Shown: piece after piece, positions 36,301-44,602 of the stretch | Layout of the letters: every line of letters begins with the position of its first letter | Numbering within the stretch: position 1 is the first letter of the stretch | NCBI RefSeq assembly: GCF_024199925.1 | Contig: NZ_JANADR010000001.1 | Coordinates: 434,001-498,000, forward strand | Length of the DNA: 64,000 nt | DNA from: Bradyrhizobium sp. CCGUVB1N3 | GTDB lineage: Bacteria; Pseudomonadota; Alphaproteobacteria; Rhizobiales; Xanthobacteraceae | Direction of reading: 5' to 3' | Notes under the pieces: generated by a model | The model's database searches: none | Told to the model about the DNA's origin: nothing | Seen by the model: only the letters and a program-made list of their open reading frames with translations | Made by a program: the position numbers and the translations under genes

Positions 36301-38721
36301 GGTGTCCGGTTCACGAGCGCAGCCAGTGCCCTGAGCGCGAGCGGTAGCGGCTCGATCACCATCACCGGTCAATCTGGCAGCACCAATGGCGTGCAACTCG
36401 ATGCTGGTCTGACGACATCAGGGACCGTCTCGCTGTCGGGGACGTCGAGCGCCGCAACGGGCGTGCAGTTCGGGGCGGTGACGTTCAATGTCGCGAGCGG
36501 CAATGCGACGGTCAACGGGACCTCAAGCGCTACCACCGGCTCAGGCTCGACCATTGGGACGCGCTTGGCCGGCACCGCCGTGAGCAATTCGGGTAGCGGG
36601 GCTCTCACGATCCAGGGAACGTCGAACGATGCCGGCACGGCCAATTCCGGCAGCGCCGGCGTGCTCTGGAGCGGGACGAGCTCGCTCGCCAATTCCGGCG
36701 GCGGCAGCCTTTCGATCAGCGGCACAAATACGTCCGGTTATGGGACCGAGGTGAAGACCTCGGCGACGTTGACGACATCGGGTCCGATGTCGATCTCGGG
36801 AGCGTCGACCTCAGGCTACGGATTGTTCCTTGCGAGCGGGACCACCGTCACGGCGTCGTCCGGAAACCTGAGCCTGTCGGGCAGCTCGAGCTCGACCATC
36901 GCCCTGCGGCTTCGGGGTAGCTCGATCACCAACAACGGCGCGGGAACGCTGGCGCTGATTGCATCGGGTGATACGGATCTGCACGAATCGATCTCCTCGA
37001 CAAGCGGAGTGCTGAGCCTTTCACAGAGCGGGACCTTCACGCAGGCGAGCGGCACGATCGCCGCGACCAATTTGCTGCTCTCAGGCGCGAACGGAACCTT
37101 CAACCTCACCGCTAGCGGCAACAGCATAGGGACCGTTGCGGCGACCGCCGGCAGCGTTGCGCTGACCGACAGCTCGTCGCTCACGATCGGGACAATTGCG
37201 GGAATTTCGGGCCTCACCGCGACAGGCACCGCGACGATTCTCACGTCGGGCGGCCTCACCATCGCGTCCGGTGCGTCGGTCAGCGCCGCGAGCCCGGTGC
37301 TCTCCGCCGCCGGCGCATTCGTCAACAATGCGGGCAGCAGTGCCGTGACAGCTACGTCCGGCCGGTGGCTGATCTACTCGAGCGCGCCCGGCTCGGATTC
37401 GTTTGGCGGGCTGGACAGCGCCAACACGGCGATCTGGAATGCGACCTACGCGACGCTTCCGCCGGCCAGCGTCACCGCCTCGGGCAATCGATATCTGTTT
37501 GCCTATCAGCCGACGCTGACATTCACGTCGACCAATGCCACCAAGACCTATGGCGCGGATGTCACTTCTGCGATTGCATCGAGCTACAGCGTATCAGGAT
37601 ATCAAAGCGGCGTCAGCGGCGCCTTCGCCGGCGACAGCGCAAGCTCTGCGTTCACCGGCAGTCCCGTGGTGACCTCGAGCGGGTCGGGTGCGAGCGCTAC
37701 CGTCGGCGGAGGTCCCTATGCCATCACTGTCGCGCAGGGTTCGTTGTCGGCGGCATCGGGCTACGCTCTGGCGTTCAGCAGCACGGGCACCCTGACGGTC
37801 AATGCCGCGCCGGTGACGGTGACCGCGCTCGGGGGCTCTTCGACCTACGGCGCTTCGCTGTCGAATCCGGGATTGTCGGCGACGGGCTTGCAGAACGGCG
37901 AGAGCGCCAGTGTTCTCACCGGCCTGTCTAATTCATTCGGCATCACCAATACGACCAATGCCGGCACATACACACTGAGCGTTGTGGGTACGCTGACCAA
38001 TGCCAACTACACGGTGGCCGGGACGAACAATGGAAGCTGGAGCGTCAATCCCGCACCGGTGACGGTCACGGCGTTCGGCGGCTCGTCGACCTATGGTTCG
38101 TCGCCCGGCAATCCGGGTCTGGCCGCGACCGGCTTGCAGAACGGCGAGACCGCGAGTGTGCTGACGGGCCTCTCCAATTCGTTCGGTATCACCAATGCGA
38201 CCAATGCCGGCAGCTGCACGCTGGGCGTAACGGGTACGCTCACCAACGGCAACTACACGGTGGCAGGAACGAGCACGGGAAGCTGGACCGTCAATCCCGC
38301 GCCGGTGATCGTCACGGCGCTCAGCGGTTTCTCGCTCTACGGCCTTTCGCCGACCAATCCGGGCTTATCCGCCACGGGCCTCCAGAACGGCCAGTCCGCC
38401 AGCGTTCTCACCGGTCTGTCCAGCTCGTTCGGCATCAGCAATACCAGCGCTGCCGGCAGCTACACGGTCAGCGTGACCGGCACGCTGACCAACCCGAACT
38501 ATGTGGTGGCGGGTACGGTCGGCGGGACCTGGCTGGTCTATTCGGTGCCGCCGGCGGCGTCGCTTCCGGCCGAGCCGACCCTGTCGTCGTTCGACGTAGG
38601 TCACTTCGACCGCCGCATCGGTTCCGGGTCCAATTGCGGTCGTCGTTCAAGTCGACAATGTCTCGATGGTTGGCTGGACGCCGCGCAGCGCGCAGAAGGA
38701 TTGCGCAGGTCGGTGCGATAG
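33367..38721 (+). CDS. Filamentous-haemagglutinin-like exoprotein TpsA with MBG repeats
   Basis: 1784 residues from the ATG overlapping the tpsB stop; the in-frame ATG at 33331 lies inside tpsB. Signal peptide about 1-35 (ending SQAYA). The TPS secretion domain (36-300) includes ITQSSSRSVIDWNGFSIGES and VFLVNPNGIAITSTGTVQVG, the NPNG motif recognised by TpsB. The middle is a Gly/Ser/Thr/Asn-rich beta-helix with an internal duplication (about 34.85 and 36.02 kb). Residues about 1479-1724 are three 82-residue MBG-like repeats. The protein is probably a surface or secreted adhesin. Codon use and composition change after about 38600: the last 40 residues are Arg/Cys-rich, while another frame reads a more natural tail, so a frameshift near the end is likely. 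Confidence 0.88.
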   Translation: MQAHRPRATLPMHRAGAVALLLCLPIMAWGSQAYAQVLLPQGGKVVSGQARIDAAGNGLTITQSSSRSVIDWNGFSIGESGAVNFVQPNAGSATLNRVTGQTSSVIAGKISANGQVFLVNPNGIAITSTGTVQVGGGFVASTLDIDTADFNAGRLVFAGKGASAAVSNAGVISAAPGSFVGLIGGTVSNSGTINVPLGQVGLGSGEMATLNPTGDGFLQVAIPTSATAANGRALIDVTGRIKSAGGRVQIKAATAQRLVRDVINVSGAVTARSVRGRSGSIILDGGDGGAVTVSGRLSANGDRVSKGGTIVATGSKIALTSTARVSADGANGGSVLIGGDMRGGVDAAAKLVSETVRTAATTSIAQGAIVSANGRTGAGGNVVIWSDTVTDFRGSILATGAGSAAGGAVEVSSHGVLGYNGRVDVTAASGSTGTLLLDPYNVTISTGANSNISGSTPFTPSGNSSVLNVTTLQNALATANVTVNTGSSGAQSGDITVANAVTWSSGNSLTLTSARDILVNANITTNGGALNLNAGRGVTVTGATINTSGGGLIVTGSTTDGTTGITLNGATISVGTGTATLTGTATTGKGVFFTTNANTLTASGAGSITIVGNSSTTVTNYGVALNTSLTTSGSVSISGANTGSASQAYGLYVNGGNTITDSSGNLSLSGTSTSANGVWFNSATTTLTNSGAGTLALNGISGSLNGIRLNTSVGLATSGTVTLSGTSTSGSGFSAKGSNTLTVSSGNLTISGATSSGSLGIDLSSSGNAITNSGSGTLTLSGTGGTNLAATITSSSGVLAIGDTSAVTQSGGTITAGSLLLSGGGSFSLGQANLVGTLAATGVGSMSFVNNQSLTIGTVQTTSGISALASASVTITTSGTSDITVNNAVTGSSGNAVSLTAGRDILVNAGMTTNGGALALNAGRAVSISNATIATSGGNLIASGTTTDSTTAITLNGATISVGGGTASLSGTGSTSGLGVRFTSAASALSASGSGSITITGQSGSTNGVQLDAGLTTSGTVSLSGTSSAATGVQFGAVTFNVASGNATVNGTSSATTGSGSTIGTRLAGTAVSNSGSGALTIQGTSNDAGTANSGSAGVLWSGTSSLANSGGGSLSISGTNTSGYGTEVKTSATLTTSGPMSISGASTSGYGLFLASGTTVTASSGNLSLSGSSSSTIALRLRGSSITNNGAGTLALIASGDTDLHESISSTSGVLSLSQSGTFTQASGTIAATNLLLSGANGTFNLTASGNSIGTVAATAGSVALTDSSSLTIGTIAGISGLTATGTATILTSGGLTIASGASVSAASPVLSAAGAFVNNAGSSAVTATSGRWLIYSSAPGSDSFGGLDSANTAIWNATYATLPPASVTASGNRYLFAYQPTLTFTSTNATKTYGADVTSAIASSYSVSGYQSGVSGAFAGDSASSAFTGSPVVTSSGSGASATVGGGPYAITVAQGSLSAASGYALAFSSTGTLTVNAAPVTVTALGGSSTYGASLSNPGLSATGLQNGESASVLTGLSNSFGITNTTNAGTYTLSVVGTLTNANYTVAGTNNGSWSVNPAPVTVTAFGGSSTYGSSPGNPGLAATGLQNGETASVLTGLSNSFGITNATNAGSCTLGVTGTLTNGNYTVAGTSTGSWTVNPAPVIVTALSGFSLYGLSPTNPGLSATGLQNGQSASVLTGLSSSFGISNTSAAGSYTVSVTGTLTNPNYVVAGTVGGTWLVYSVPPAASLPAEPTLSSFDVGHFDRRIGSGSNCGRRSSRQCLDGWLDAAQRAEGLRRSVR
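37801..38538 (+). repeat. Three tandem 246-bp repeats (MBG-like domains) in tpsA
   Basis: Units begin at 37801, 38047 and 38293, each exactly 246 bases (82 residues), with recurring motifs such as GLQNGESASVLTGLSNSFGI and TLTNANYTVAGT. The second unit has Cys where the others have Tyr (GSCTL against GTYTL or GSYTV). Arrays like this arise by unequal exchange and extend stalk regions of surface proteins. Confidence 0.85.
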
Positions 38722-38872
38722 CTGAGCATCTATCCTGCGATGCCTACCCAGTCGATCGCCATGAGTTCAGCTTTCTAAAGGTCGGCATTGCGTGTGCACT
38801 CCACCCCGATTTCGTGTGCGCTACGCGTGCACTTGTTCCTGCTCTAGTTCATTGTAAGAATGGGATAAGTAA

Positions 38873-39868
38873 TTGGAATATCAAGGCTATCGCTTTTCCG
38901 TGGCCCCGATGATGGATTGGACGGACCGGCATTGCCGGGTGTTCCACCGTCATCTGACGCGGCGGGCGCTGCTTTATACGGAGATGCTGACGACCGGCGC
39001 GGTCATTCATGGCGACCGGGCGCGCCTCTTGGCCTTCGATCCGTGCGAGCACCCGGTGGCGCTGCAGCTTGGCGGCTCGGATCCGCGCGCGCTCGCGCTG
39101 GCGGCGCAGATCGGTGCCGATGTCGGTTACGACGAGATCAACCTCAATGTCGGCTGCCCGTCCGACCGGGTCAAGGACGGTCGCTTCGGTGCGTGCCTGA
39201 TGGCTGAGCCGGAACTGGTGGGCGCCTGCGTCGACGCGATGAAACGCGCCGTGCGCGTGCCCGTGACGGTAAAGTGCCGCATCGGCATCGACGACCAGGA
39301 TCCGGAGGTCGCGCTCGATCGGCTGGCGCGCGCGGTGGTCGCCGCTGGTTCTGATGCGCTGATCGTGCATGCCCGAAAAGCCTGGCTCAACGGCCTGTCG
39401 CCGAAAGAGAACCGCGACATCCCGCCGCTCGACTACGATCGCGTCTATCGTCTCAAGCGGGCAATGCCCAACGTACCCATCGTCATCAACGGCGGGATCC
39501 TCGGCATCGACGAGGCGAAAGCCCATCTCGCCCATGTTGATGGCGTGATGCTGGGGCGCGCCGCCTATCACGATCCGTGGCGGCTGCTCGCGGTCGATCC
39601 GGAGTTCTTCGGTGAGGCTGCACCGCATGCGACGATGCAGGCCGCGTTTGAAGCCATGATGCCCTACATCGCGGAGCAGCTTGCGCGTGGCACGCGGCTG
39701 CACGCCATCACCAGGCATTTCGTCGGCGCGTTCCATGCCGTGCCCGGCGCGCGCGCCTTCCGCCGCCATCTTGCCGAGCACGGCGTGAGGCCAGGCGCCG
39801 GGCTCGATGTCCTTCGTGATGCGATCGCGCGCGTGAGCGATCGCGCGGTGGCGGAAGCCGCGGAATAG
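38873..39868 (+). CDS. dusA: tRNA-dihydrouridine synthase A
   Basis: 331 residues from a TTG at 38873; no upstream ATG is in frame, and the sequence up to SVAPMMDWTDRHCRVFHRHL is needed for the family N-terminus. INLNVGCPSDRVKDGRFGAC holds the catalytic Cys (GCPS), VTVKCRIGIDD the FMN/tRNA-contact residues, and HARKAWLNGLSPKENRDIPP is a DusA hallmark. The enzyme uses FMN and NADPH to reduce uridines in the tRNA D-loop. It stands alone, converging with the outer-membrane protein gene. Confidence 0.95.
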   Translation: MEYQGYRFSVAPMMDWTDRHCRVFHRHLTRRALLYTEMLTTGAVIHGDRARLLAFDPCEHPVALQLGGSDPRALALAAQIGADVGYDEINLNVGCPSDRVKDGRFGACLMAEPELVGACVDAMKRAVRVPVTVKCRIGIDDQDPEVALDRLARAVVAAGSDALIVHARKAWLNGLSPKENRDIPPLDYDRVYRLKRAMPNVPIVINGGILGIDEAKAHLAHVDGVMLGRAAYHDPWRLLAVDPEFFGEAAPHATMQAAFEAMMPYIAEQLARGTRLHAITRHFVGAFHAVPGARAFRRHLAEHGVRPGAGLDVLRDAIARVSDRAVAEAAE

Positions 39869-39934
39869 CGACACCCCTCTGAACGTTGAAGCGAAGAGCG
39901 GGATCGACAATCCGGCTCTTCGTCGCATCGCCGA

Positions 39935-40603
39935 TCAGCGGAACAGGTCGAAATGGTAGTTCACGCCGACGCGGAAGCTGTGGAATTTTGCGGCATTCCA
40001 GTCCGGCAGATCGTCGTGCTTGAACTCGGTGTAGAGATACTCGGCCTTGGCCGACCATTTAGGCAGGAATGCCCATTCGACGCCGCCACCCGCGGTCCAG
40101 CCCATCTTCATCTTGTTGATCGGACCGTCCTTCAACTCGCCGGTCGCAAGACCGGCGGTCCCGAAGAACAGCAGGCGCGAATCCATCGTCGCGATGCCGG
40201 CGCGGGCACGACCCGTCATGTACCAGGGCACGCTGACGGCAGCGCTGCTCAGCGCGTCGCGGTTCTTGATGTCGCCACCCTCGAAGTCGTTCTCGATACC
40301 GACCACGAACATCGGCGAGAGCTGGTAGTTGTAGCCGATCTGCACGCCGCCGACGGCGCCCTTGACCTTCCCGCCGCTCGTTCCAACGAGGTTGTTGTAG
40401 GCGTCGTCGCCGCTCGTGGCGTAGCCGGCGTTGAAGCCTGCATAAAGGCCCGTCCACGAATAGGCCGGCTGCGGCGCCGTGTACGCCGAGGCGGGCGCGG
40501 CATAGCGCGATGACAGGTCGGCAGCGCTTGCGCCGCCGGCGGTCAGCGCGACGGCAAAGGGCAGGGCGCAAATCGTGCGACGGAATGCGGCTCTGGCAGT
40601 CAT
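39935..40603 (-). CDS. Outer-membrane beta-barrel protein (Omp25/Omp31 family)
   Basis: 222 residues from the ATG at 40603 (an ATG 33 bases upstream lacks a good ribosome site). Signal peptide FAVALTAGGASAA, then the typical N-terminal AYSWTGLYAGFNAGYA, eight amphipathic strands, and a C-terminal YHFDLFR ending near an aromatic residue. Such proteins are abundant eight-stranded barrels in Rhizobiales, contributing to envelope integrity. A 6+6 palindrome about 80 bases upstream (40680-40697) may be an operator. Confidence 0.88.
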   Translation of the reverse strand: MTARAAFRRTICALPFAVALTAGGASAADLSSRYAAPASAYTAPQPAYSWTGLYAGFNAGYATSGDDAYNNLVGTSGGKVKGAVGGVQIGYNYQLSPMFVVGIENDFEGGDIKNRDALSSAAVSVPWYMTGRARAGIATMDSRLLFFGTAGLATGELKDGPINKMKMGWTAGGGVEWAFLPKWSAKAEYLYTEFKHDDLPDWNAAKFHSFRVGVNYHFDLFR

Positions 40604-40679
40604 GACTCTCAATCTCCCACTGGGCCGCGTCATCAACGCAGCGCTTGTCCAACCCTGATCCGGGATGAGGTTTCATTAT

Positions 40680-40697
40680 AAACCGACCAGGCGGTTT
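40680..40697. promoter_or_regulatory. Inverted repeat, TetR-type operator candidate
   Basis: AAACCG, six bases, CGGTTT, flanked by A/T-rich sequence (CATTAT on one side, GTAAATAG on the other). Shape and composition resemble TetR-family operators with a -10/-35-like setting. It lies upstream of the omp gene, and no TetR gene is within the window, so the regulator is unknown. Confidence 0.35.
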
Positions 40698-40774
40698 GTA
40701 AATAGACGGAAATGCCGCACCCACGATCTTTCGCGGCGCCGCGCCATGTCCCGTGTGTCTAATGTCCCGTGTGT

Positions 40775-41287
40775 CTAGGGGTAGCCGTGCAGCATCAACC
40801 GGTCGGCGCGGACTTCCCAGCGTTCGAGGCGGTCGAGGAAGGTCATGCCGAGCAGGTTGGTCTTCATCGTGCCGTGCGGCACCACGAGCGCCGGCACGGA
40901 TCGCTCGACGAGCTTGCCGATCGCGAGCCGGTCCAGCGTCAGGCGTGCCGCCTTGGTGCGGCCGCCGGCGGTCTCGACGTCGACGTCATAGTCGAGCAGT
41001 TCCAGCGGGAGGCCCGCTGCCTTCGCCGTCTCGTAGGTGAGCACGACGGAGGTCGCGCCGGTATCGACCACCATGGGCGCGGGCACGCCGTTGATCCGCG
41101 CCTGCAGCGCGAATTCGCCGCCGCGGCCGCGCTGGACCTCCACGGCGCGCGTCTTCGGGCTGGTCCGGTGACGCATGAGATTGGAGACGGTGTCACTGGC
41201 GCGAGCGACCTGCTCGGGATCCCTGTAGGCGACCACGGCGCCTGCGGTCGCCGTCAACAGGAACAGTACCAGGAAGAGGCGGCTCAT
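40775..41287 (-). CDS. Retropepsin-like aspartyl protease, clan AA, periplasmic (TIGR02281-like)
   Basis: 170 residues from the ATG at 41287; a longer frame to 41452 overlaps the DUF1289 gene. One N-terminal membrane segment (LFLVLFLLTATAGAVVA) anchors it with the rest in the periplasm. APMVVDTGATSVVLT is the active-site DTG motif of single-domain aspartyl proteases, and HGTMKTNLLGMTFLDRLERW is the C-terminal family segment. It presumably acts as a homodimer. It is 22 bases downstream of the DUF1289 gene and probably cotranscribed. Confidence 0.85.
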   Translation of the reverse strand: MSRLFLVLFLLTATAGAVVAYRDPEQVARASDTVSNLMRHRTSPKTRAVEVQRGRGGEFALQARINGVPAPMVVDTGATSVVLTYETAKAAGLPLELLDYDVDVETAGGRTKAARLTLDRLAIGKLVERSVPALVVPHGTMKTNLLGMTFLDRLERWEVRADRLMLHGYP

Positions 41288-41309
41288 CGCGCGCCTCCGT
41301 CCATCAGTC

Positions 41310-41513
41310 TCAGGCGGATTTCGATGCCGAGTTGATCGGCGAAAGTCCTGCATCCGCCATGCGCGCCGGAAGCTGCGCCATGACGGCGAGCCGTTCCGCA
41401 CGCTCCATGGCGTGCCAGCGCGCGATTTCCGGCAGCGTGCGACCGCAGCCAAAGCACAGCCTTGTCTTGGGATCGATCATGCAGACGGCGACGCACGGTG
41501 TGTCTTTGCTCAT
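41310..41513 (-). CDS. DUF1289 small cysteine protein
   Basis: 67 residues from the ATG at 41513 (MSKDTPC). Four cysteines in the pattern CVAVC...CFGCGRT and the following EIARWHAMERAERLAVMAQL define DUF1289. The cysteines probably bind zinc or an iron-sulphur centre; function is not established. Upstream of the aspartyl protease in the same direction. Confidence 0.85.
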   Translation of the reverse strand: MSKDTPCVAVCMIDPKTRLCFGCGRTLPEIARWHAMERAERLAVMAQLPARMADAGLSPINSASKSA

Positions 41514-41556
41514 TCCCGCATAGTGAAGGATCGCTGGGCAGTTCTGCAAGCATCTC

Positions 41557-43152
41557 TCAGGAACCCGTGCCTGCGCTCATGATCGGCTTGTGGCGCGGCC
41601 GGCGTTTCTCGTCCGTGACACCGGAGCTGTCGGGCTGCAGCGGCGGAGCTTCTTCTGTCATCGGCGCAAGCGCGCTCATGACGCGCTCCGGCGGCAAGGT
41701 GACGATCACCTCGGTGCCGATGCGCAGTTTCGATTTCAGCGTAAACGTGCCGCCGTGCAGGTCGATGAGATTCTTGGCGATGGGAAGCCCAAGGCCTGCG
41801 CCCTGTTCGGCCGATTTGATCGAGTTCGAGCCCTGGCCGAAGGAGGCGAGCACGACCGGGATTTCGTCTTCGGGAATGCCCGAGCCGGTATCCTTCACCG
41901 AGAGATATTGCCCGCCCGAAGCGGTCCAGCCGACCTTCAGCCAGATCTCGCCGCCTTGCGGAGTGAACTTGATCGAGTTGGACAAGAGGTTGAGCACGAC
42001 CTGGCGGATCGCGCGCTCGTCGGCCCACAGCCGCGGCATCGCCTGCTCATAGACCTCGTGGATGGTGATGCCGCGGCTCGAGGCTCGTAGCTTCATCAGA
42101 TGATGGCAGTCGGCGACGATGCCCACCAGCGACACCGCCTCCTCGTTCAGCTCGTAGCGGCCGGCCTCGATCCGCGACAGGTCGAGGATCTCGTTGATGA
42201 GATTAAGCAGATGTACGCCGGAATTATGGATGTCGCCGGAATATTCCTTGTAGACGGCGACCTGATGCGCGCCGAAGATCTCGCTCTTCATCACCTCGGA
42301 GAAGCCGAGGATCGCGTTCAGCGGCGTACGCAGCTCGTGGCTCATCTGCGCGAGGAAGCGCGACTTGGCGACGTTGGCGGATTCGGCGCGGTGCCGCGCC
42401 TCGTCCGAGATCGCCTTGGCCTGTTCCAGTTCGCCGATCAGCGCGTCCTTCTCCGCGCGGGCTTCCAGCGTTGCGAAAGTCGAGGAATGCAGCCGGTGCG
42501 CCAGGAGCACGAAATAGCCTTCGGCGGCCAGCGACAGCGCCGCCAGGATGTAATTGTCCAGCGAGCCGCTCATCGCAAAGCTCAGCGCCATCGCGACCGC
42601 GACGGGCGCGGTGGCCGCAAGCGCTGCAATCGGCAAATTGGCCGCCAGCATGCTCGATACTGCGATCACCAGCAGCATCAGGAACATCATCAGCGTTTCC
42701 GTGACGACGTCGAGCACGGGATGGATCAGGATCGCCATCCAGCACAGGCCGTAGAGCAGGTCGAGCACGACGAATCGCGTGCGCCATTTGCGCGTGACGG
42801 CGGGCAATGCCGGCTCGGCGAGATGGCGGCGGCAGCTCCGGATCATGGCGGCGTGGATGCAGAGCATGCCGACGGTCCAGAGCGCCGCCGGAACCGGCTG
42901 CATCCAGAGCCCGAACAACAGACCGGTCGCGACCACCAGCAGCATCACGACGTAGGACGCCGACAGCCGTGTCTGCGCATATTGGCGCAGCATTTCGCTG
43001 TCGAAGGCGGGCCGTGTTCCGCTGGTCGACGTCAACTTGTCGCGCGCCTCGCGCACCCGCTGCGCCGCAGCCCGGCGATTGCTCGCCGATGGCACGCTCG
43101 CCGGCTCGGCCGGAAGCTGCACGACCTCGGGCTTTTCAGCGGGGTTACTCAT
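41557..43152 (-). CDS. Membrane sensor histidine kinase (PleC/DivJ/PdhS-like kinase core)
   Basis: 531 residues from the ATG at 43152; an ATG at 43197 is possible. After a basic N-terminal region, about six hydrophobic segments occupy 60-205 (for example VVMLLVVATGLLFGLW). The kinase core follows: FLAQMSHELRTPLNAILGFS with the phospho-His, NLLSNSIKFTPQGG (N box), VKDTGSGIPEDEIP and GAGLGLPIAKNLIDLHGG (G boxes). The H-box tail FSEVMKSEIFG is typical of the alphaproteobacterial PdhS/PleC/DivJ group. No response regulator gene is adjacent, so the partner is elsewhere. Confidence 0.88.
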   Translation of the reverse strand: MSNPAEKPEVVQLPAEPASVPSASNRRAAAQRVREARDKLTSTSGTRPAFDSEMLRQYAQTRLSASYVVMLLVVATGLLFGLWMQPVPAALWTVGMLCIHAAMIRSCRRHLAEPALPAVTRKWRTRFVVLDLLYGLCWMAILIHPVLDVVTETLMMFLMLLVIAVSSMLAANLPIAALAATAPVAVAMALSFAMSGSLDNYILAALSLAAEGYFVLLAHRLHSSTFATLEARAEKDALIGELEQAKAISDEARHRAESANVAKSRFLAQMSHELRTPLNAILGFSEVMKSEIFGAHQVAVYKEYSGDIHNSGVHLLNLINEILDLSRIEAGRYELNEEAVSLVGIVADCHHLMKLRASSRGITIHEVYEQAMPRLWADERAIRQVVLNLLSNSIKFTPQGGEIWLKVGWTASGGQYLSVKDTGSGIPEDEIPVVLASFGQGSNSIKSAEQGAGLGLPIAKNLIDLHGGTFTLKSKLRIGTEVIVTLPPERVMSALAPMTEEAPPLQPDSSGVTDEKRRPRHKPIMSAGTGS

Positions 43153-43300
43153 CAAGCAACACGAATTCCTGCCCACGTCGACGCGGGCCTTCTGCATTCT
43201 CTATCTCTGGCAACAAATCCTTAAGAGCTGACTTAAGGAGCTAAAGAATTGCGTTAACGGGGAGTTAATTCGACATATCGAAGTGCGGCGAACGGCCGCC

Positions 43301-44578
43301 TCAATGCATCGCTGCGTGCTGCGCGATATAGACCACGGCCCCGGCCAGATATCCGGCGAGCGCCGGTCCTGCGATGCGGCGGGCGTACCAGAAGAACTCG
43401 ATCTTCTCGAGCCCCATGGCAGCGACGCCCGCGGCCGAGCCGATGATCAGGATCGAGCCGCCGGTGCCGGCGCAATAGGCGATGAACTCCCAGATGAAGC
43501 TGTCGGGCGGGTAGTGCGCGAGGTCGTACATGCCCATGGTCGCGGCGACGAGCGGCACGTTGTCGATAATGGCGCTGAGCAGGCCAAGCAGGATGACGAT
43601 GATGTCCTGGCGGCCGATCGTGGTCTCCAGCCATCTCGCCAGCATCGTCAGGAGGCCGGCATGCTCGAGGCAGGCGACCGCGAGCAGGATGCCGACGAAG
43701 AACACGATCGAGCTCATGTCGATCCGGGTCAGCGCATGCGCGAGTGTGAGGGGCTTCCGCACGTGCTCGTCCTTGTCGCGATGGATGATCTCGCCGACCA
43801 GCCAGACGATGCCGAGCCCGAGCAGAACACCCATGAAGGGCGGCAGATGCGTGAGCGTCTTGAAGGCGGGCACGGCGATCAGCACACCGAGCCCAAGGAA
43901 GAACATCAAGTTGCGCTCGAATAGCTCGACGCCTTGCAGCCGGTCTTCCCGCGGCGGCGGGGCAATCGTCTTGCCCCTTAGCGAATAGCTGATGAACGCG
44001 AGCGGCACGAGCAGGTTGACGAGCGAAGCCGGAAATACCGCGCCCATGATGTTCACCGGCGAGACTTGTCCGCCGATCCACAGCATGGTCGTGGTCACGT
44101 CGCCGATCACCGTCCAGGCGCCGCCGGCATTCGCGGCGATTACGATGAGGGAGGCGAATAGCAGGCGGTCATCGCGCCTGGCGATCAGTCTCTGGATCAG
44201 CGAGACCATGACGATGGTGGTCGTCAGATTGTCCAGAACCGCACTCAGGAAGAATGCCACGAATCCGACCAGCCACATGAGCTGAACCTGGCTCGTGGTG
44301 TGGATTCGCGAGGTGATGACCTCGAAGCCATCGTGGGCGTCGATGACCTCGACGATCGTCATGGCGCCGATCAGGAAGAACACGATCTGCGCCGTGGCGG
44401 CGACGGATTCGTCGAGCTGATGTCCGACTAGGGGGTGGTCGCCGATCGTGACCGCGTACACCGTCCAGAGCAGAACCGCGCCGATCAGCGCCGCCGCACT
44501 CTTGCTAATGCCGAGCGGATGTTCGAGCGCGATCGCCGCGTAGGCAACGACGAAGATGGCGGCGATCGCGATCAGCAA
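43301..44578 (-). CDS. nhaD: NhaD-type sodium/proton antiporter (ion transporter superfamily)
   Basis: 425 residues, about 12 hydrophobic segments. LEHPLGISKSAAALIGAVLL at the N-terminus, VDAIDAHDG-type region VEVIDAHDGFEVITSRI, FFLSAVLDNLTTTIVMVSLI, and ANAGGAWTVIGDVTTTMLWI are characteristic of NhaD antiporters, which exchange Na+ or Li+ for H+. It probably protects against salt and alkaline stress. It is separated from the next minus-strand gene (hydroxyacid dehydrogenase) by 24 bases, so they may share a transcript. Confidence 0.88.
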   Translation of the reverse strand: MLIAIAAIFVVAYAAIALEHPLGISKSAAALIGAVLLWTVYAVTIGDHPLVGHQLDESVAATAQIVFFLIGAMTIVEVIDAHDGFEVITSRIHTTSQVQLMWLVGFVAFFLSAVLDNLTTTIVMVSLIQRLIARRDDRLLFASLIVIAANAGGAWTVIGDVTTTMLWIGGQVSPVNIMGAVFPASLVNLLVPLAFISYSLRGKTIAPPPREDRLQGVELFERNLMFFLGLGVLIAVPAFKTLTHLPPFMGVLLGLGIVWLVGEIIHRDKDEHVRKPLTLAHALTRIDMSSIVFFVGILLAVACLEHAGLLTMLARWLETTIGRQDIIVILLGLLSAIIDNVPLVAATMGMYDLAHYPPDSFIWEFIAYCAGTGGSILIIGSAAGVAAMGLEKIEFFWYARRIAGPALAGYLAGAVVYIAQHAAMH

Positions 44579-44602
44579 GACAGGTCCGCGCCTAAGCAGC
44601 CA

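Noticed and set aside
34690..38540. Repeats within the 34-38 kb region as a possible CRISPR or satellite array
   Set aside because: The repeats are in frame within one exoprotein gene, have no conserved-repeat/unique-spacer pattern, and encode beta-helix and MBG-like units.
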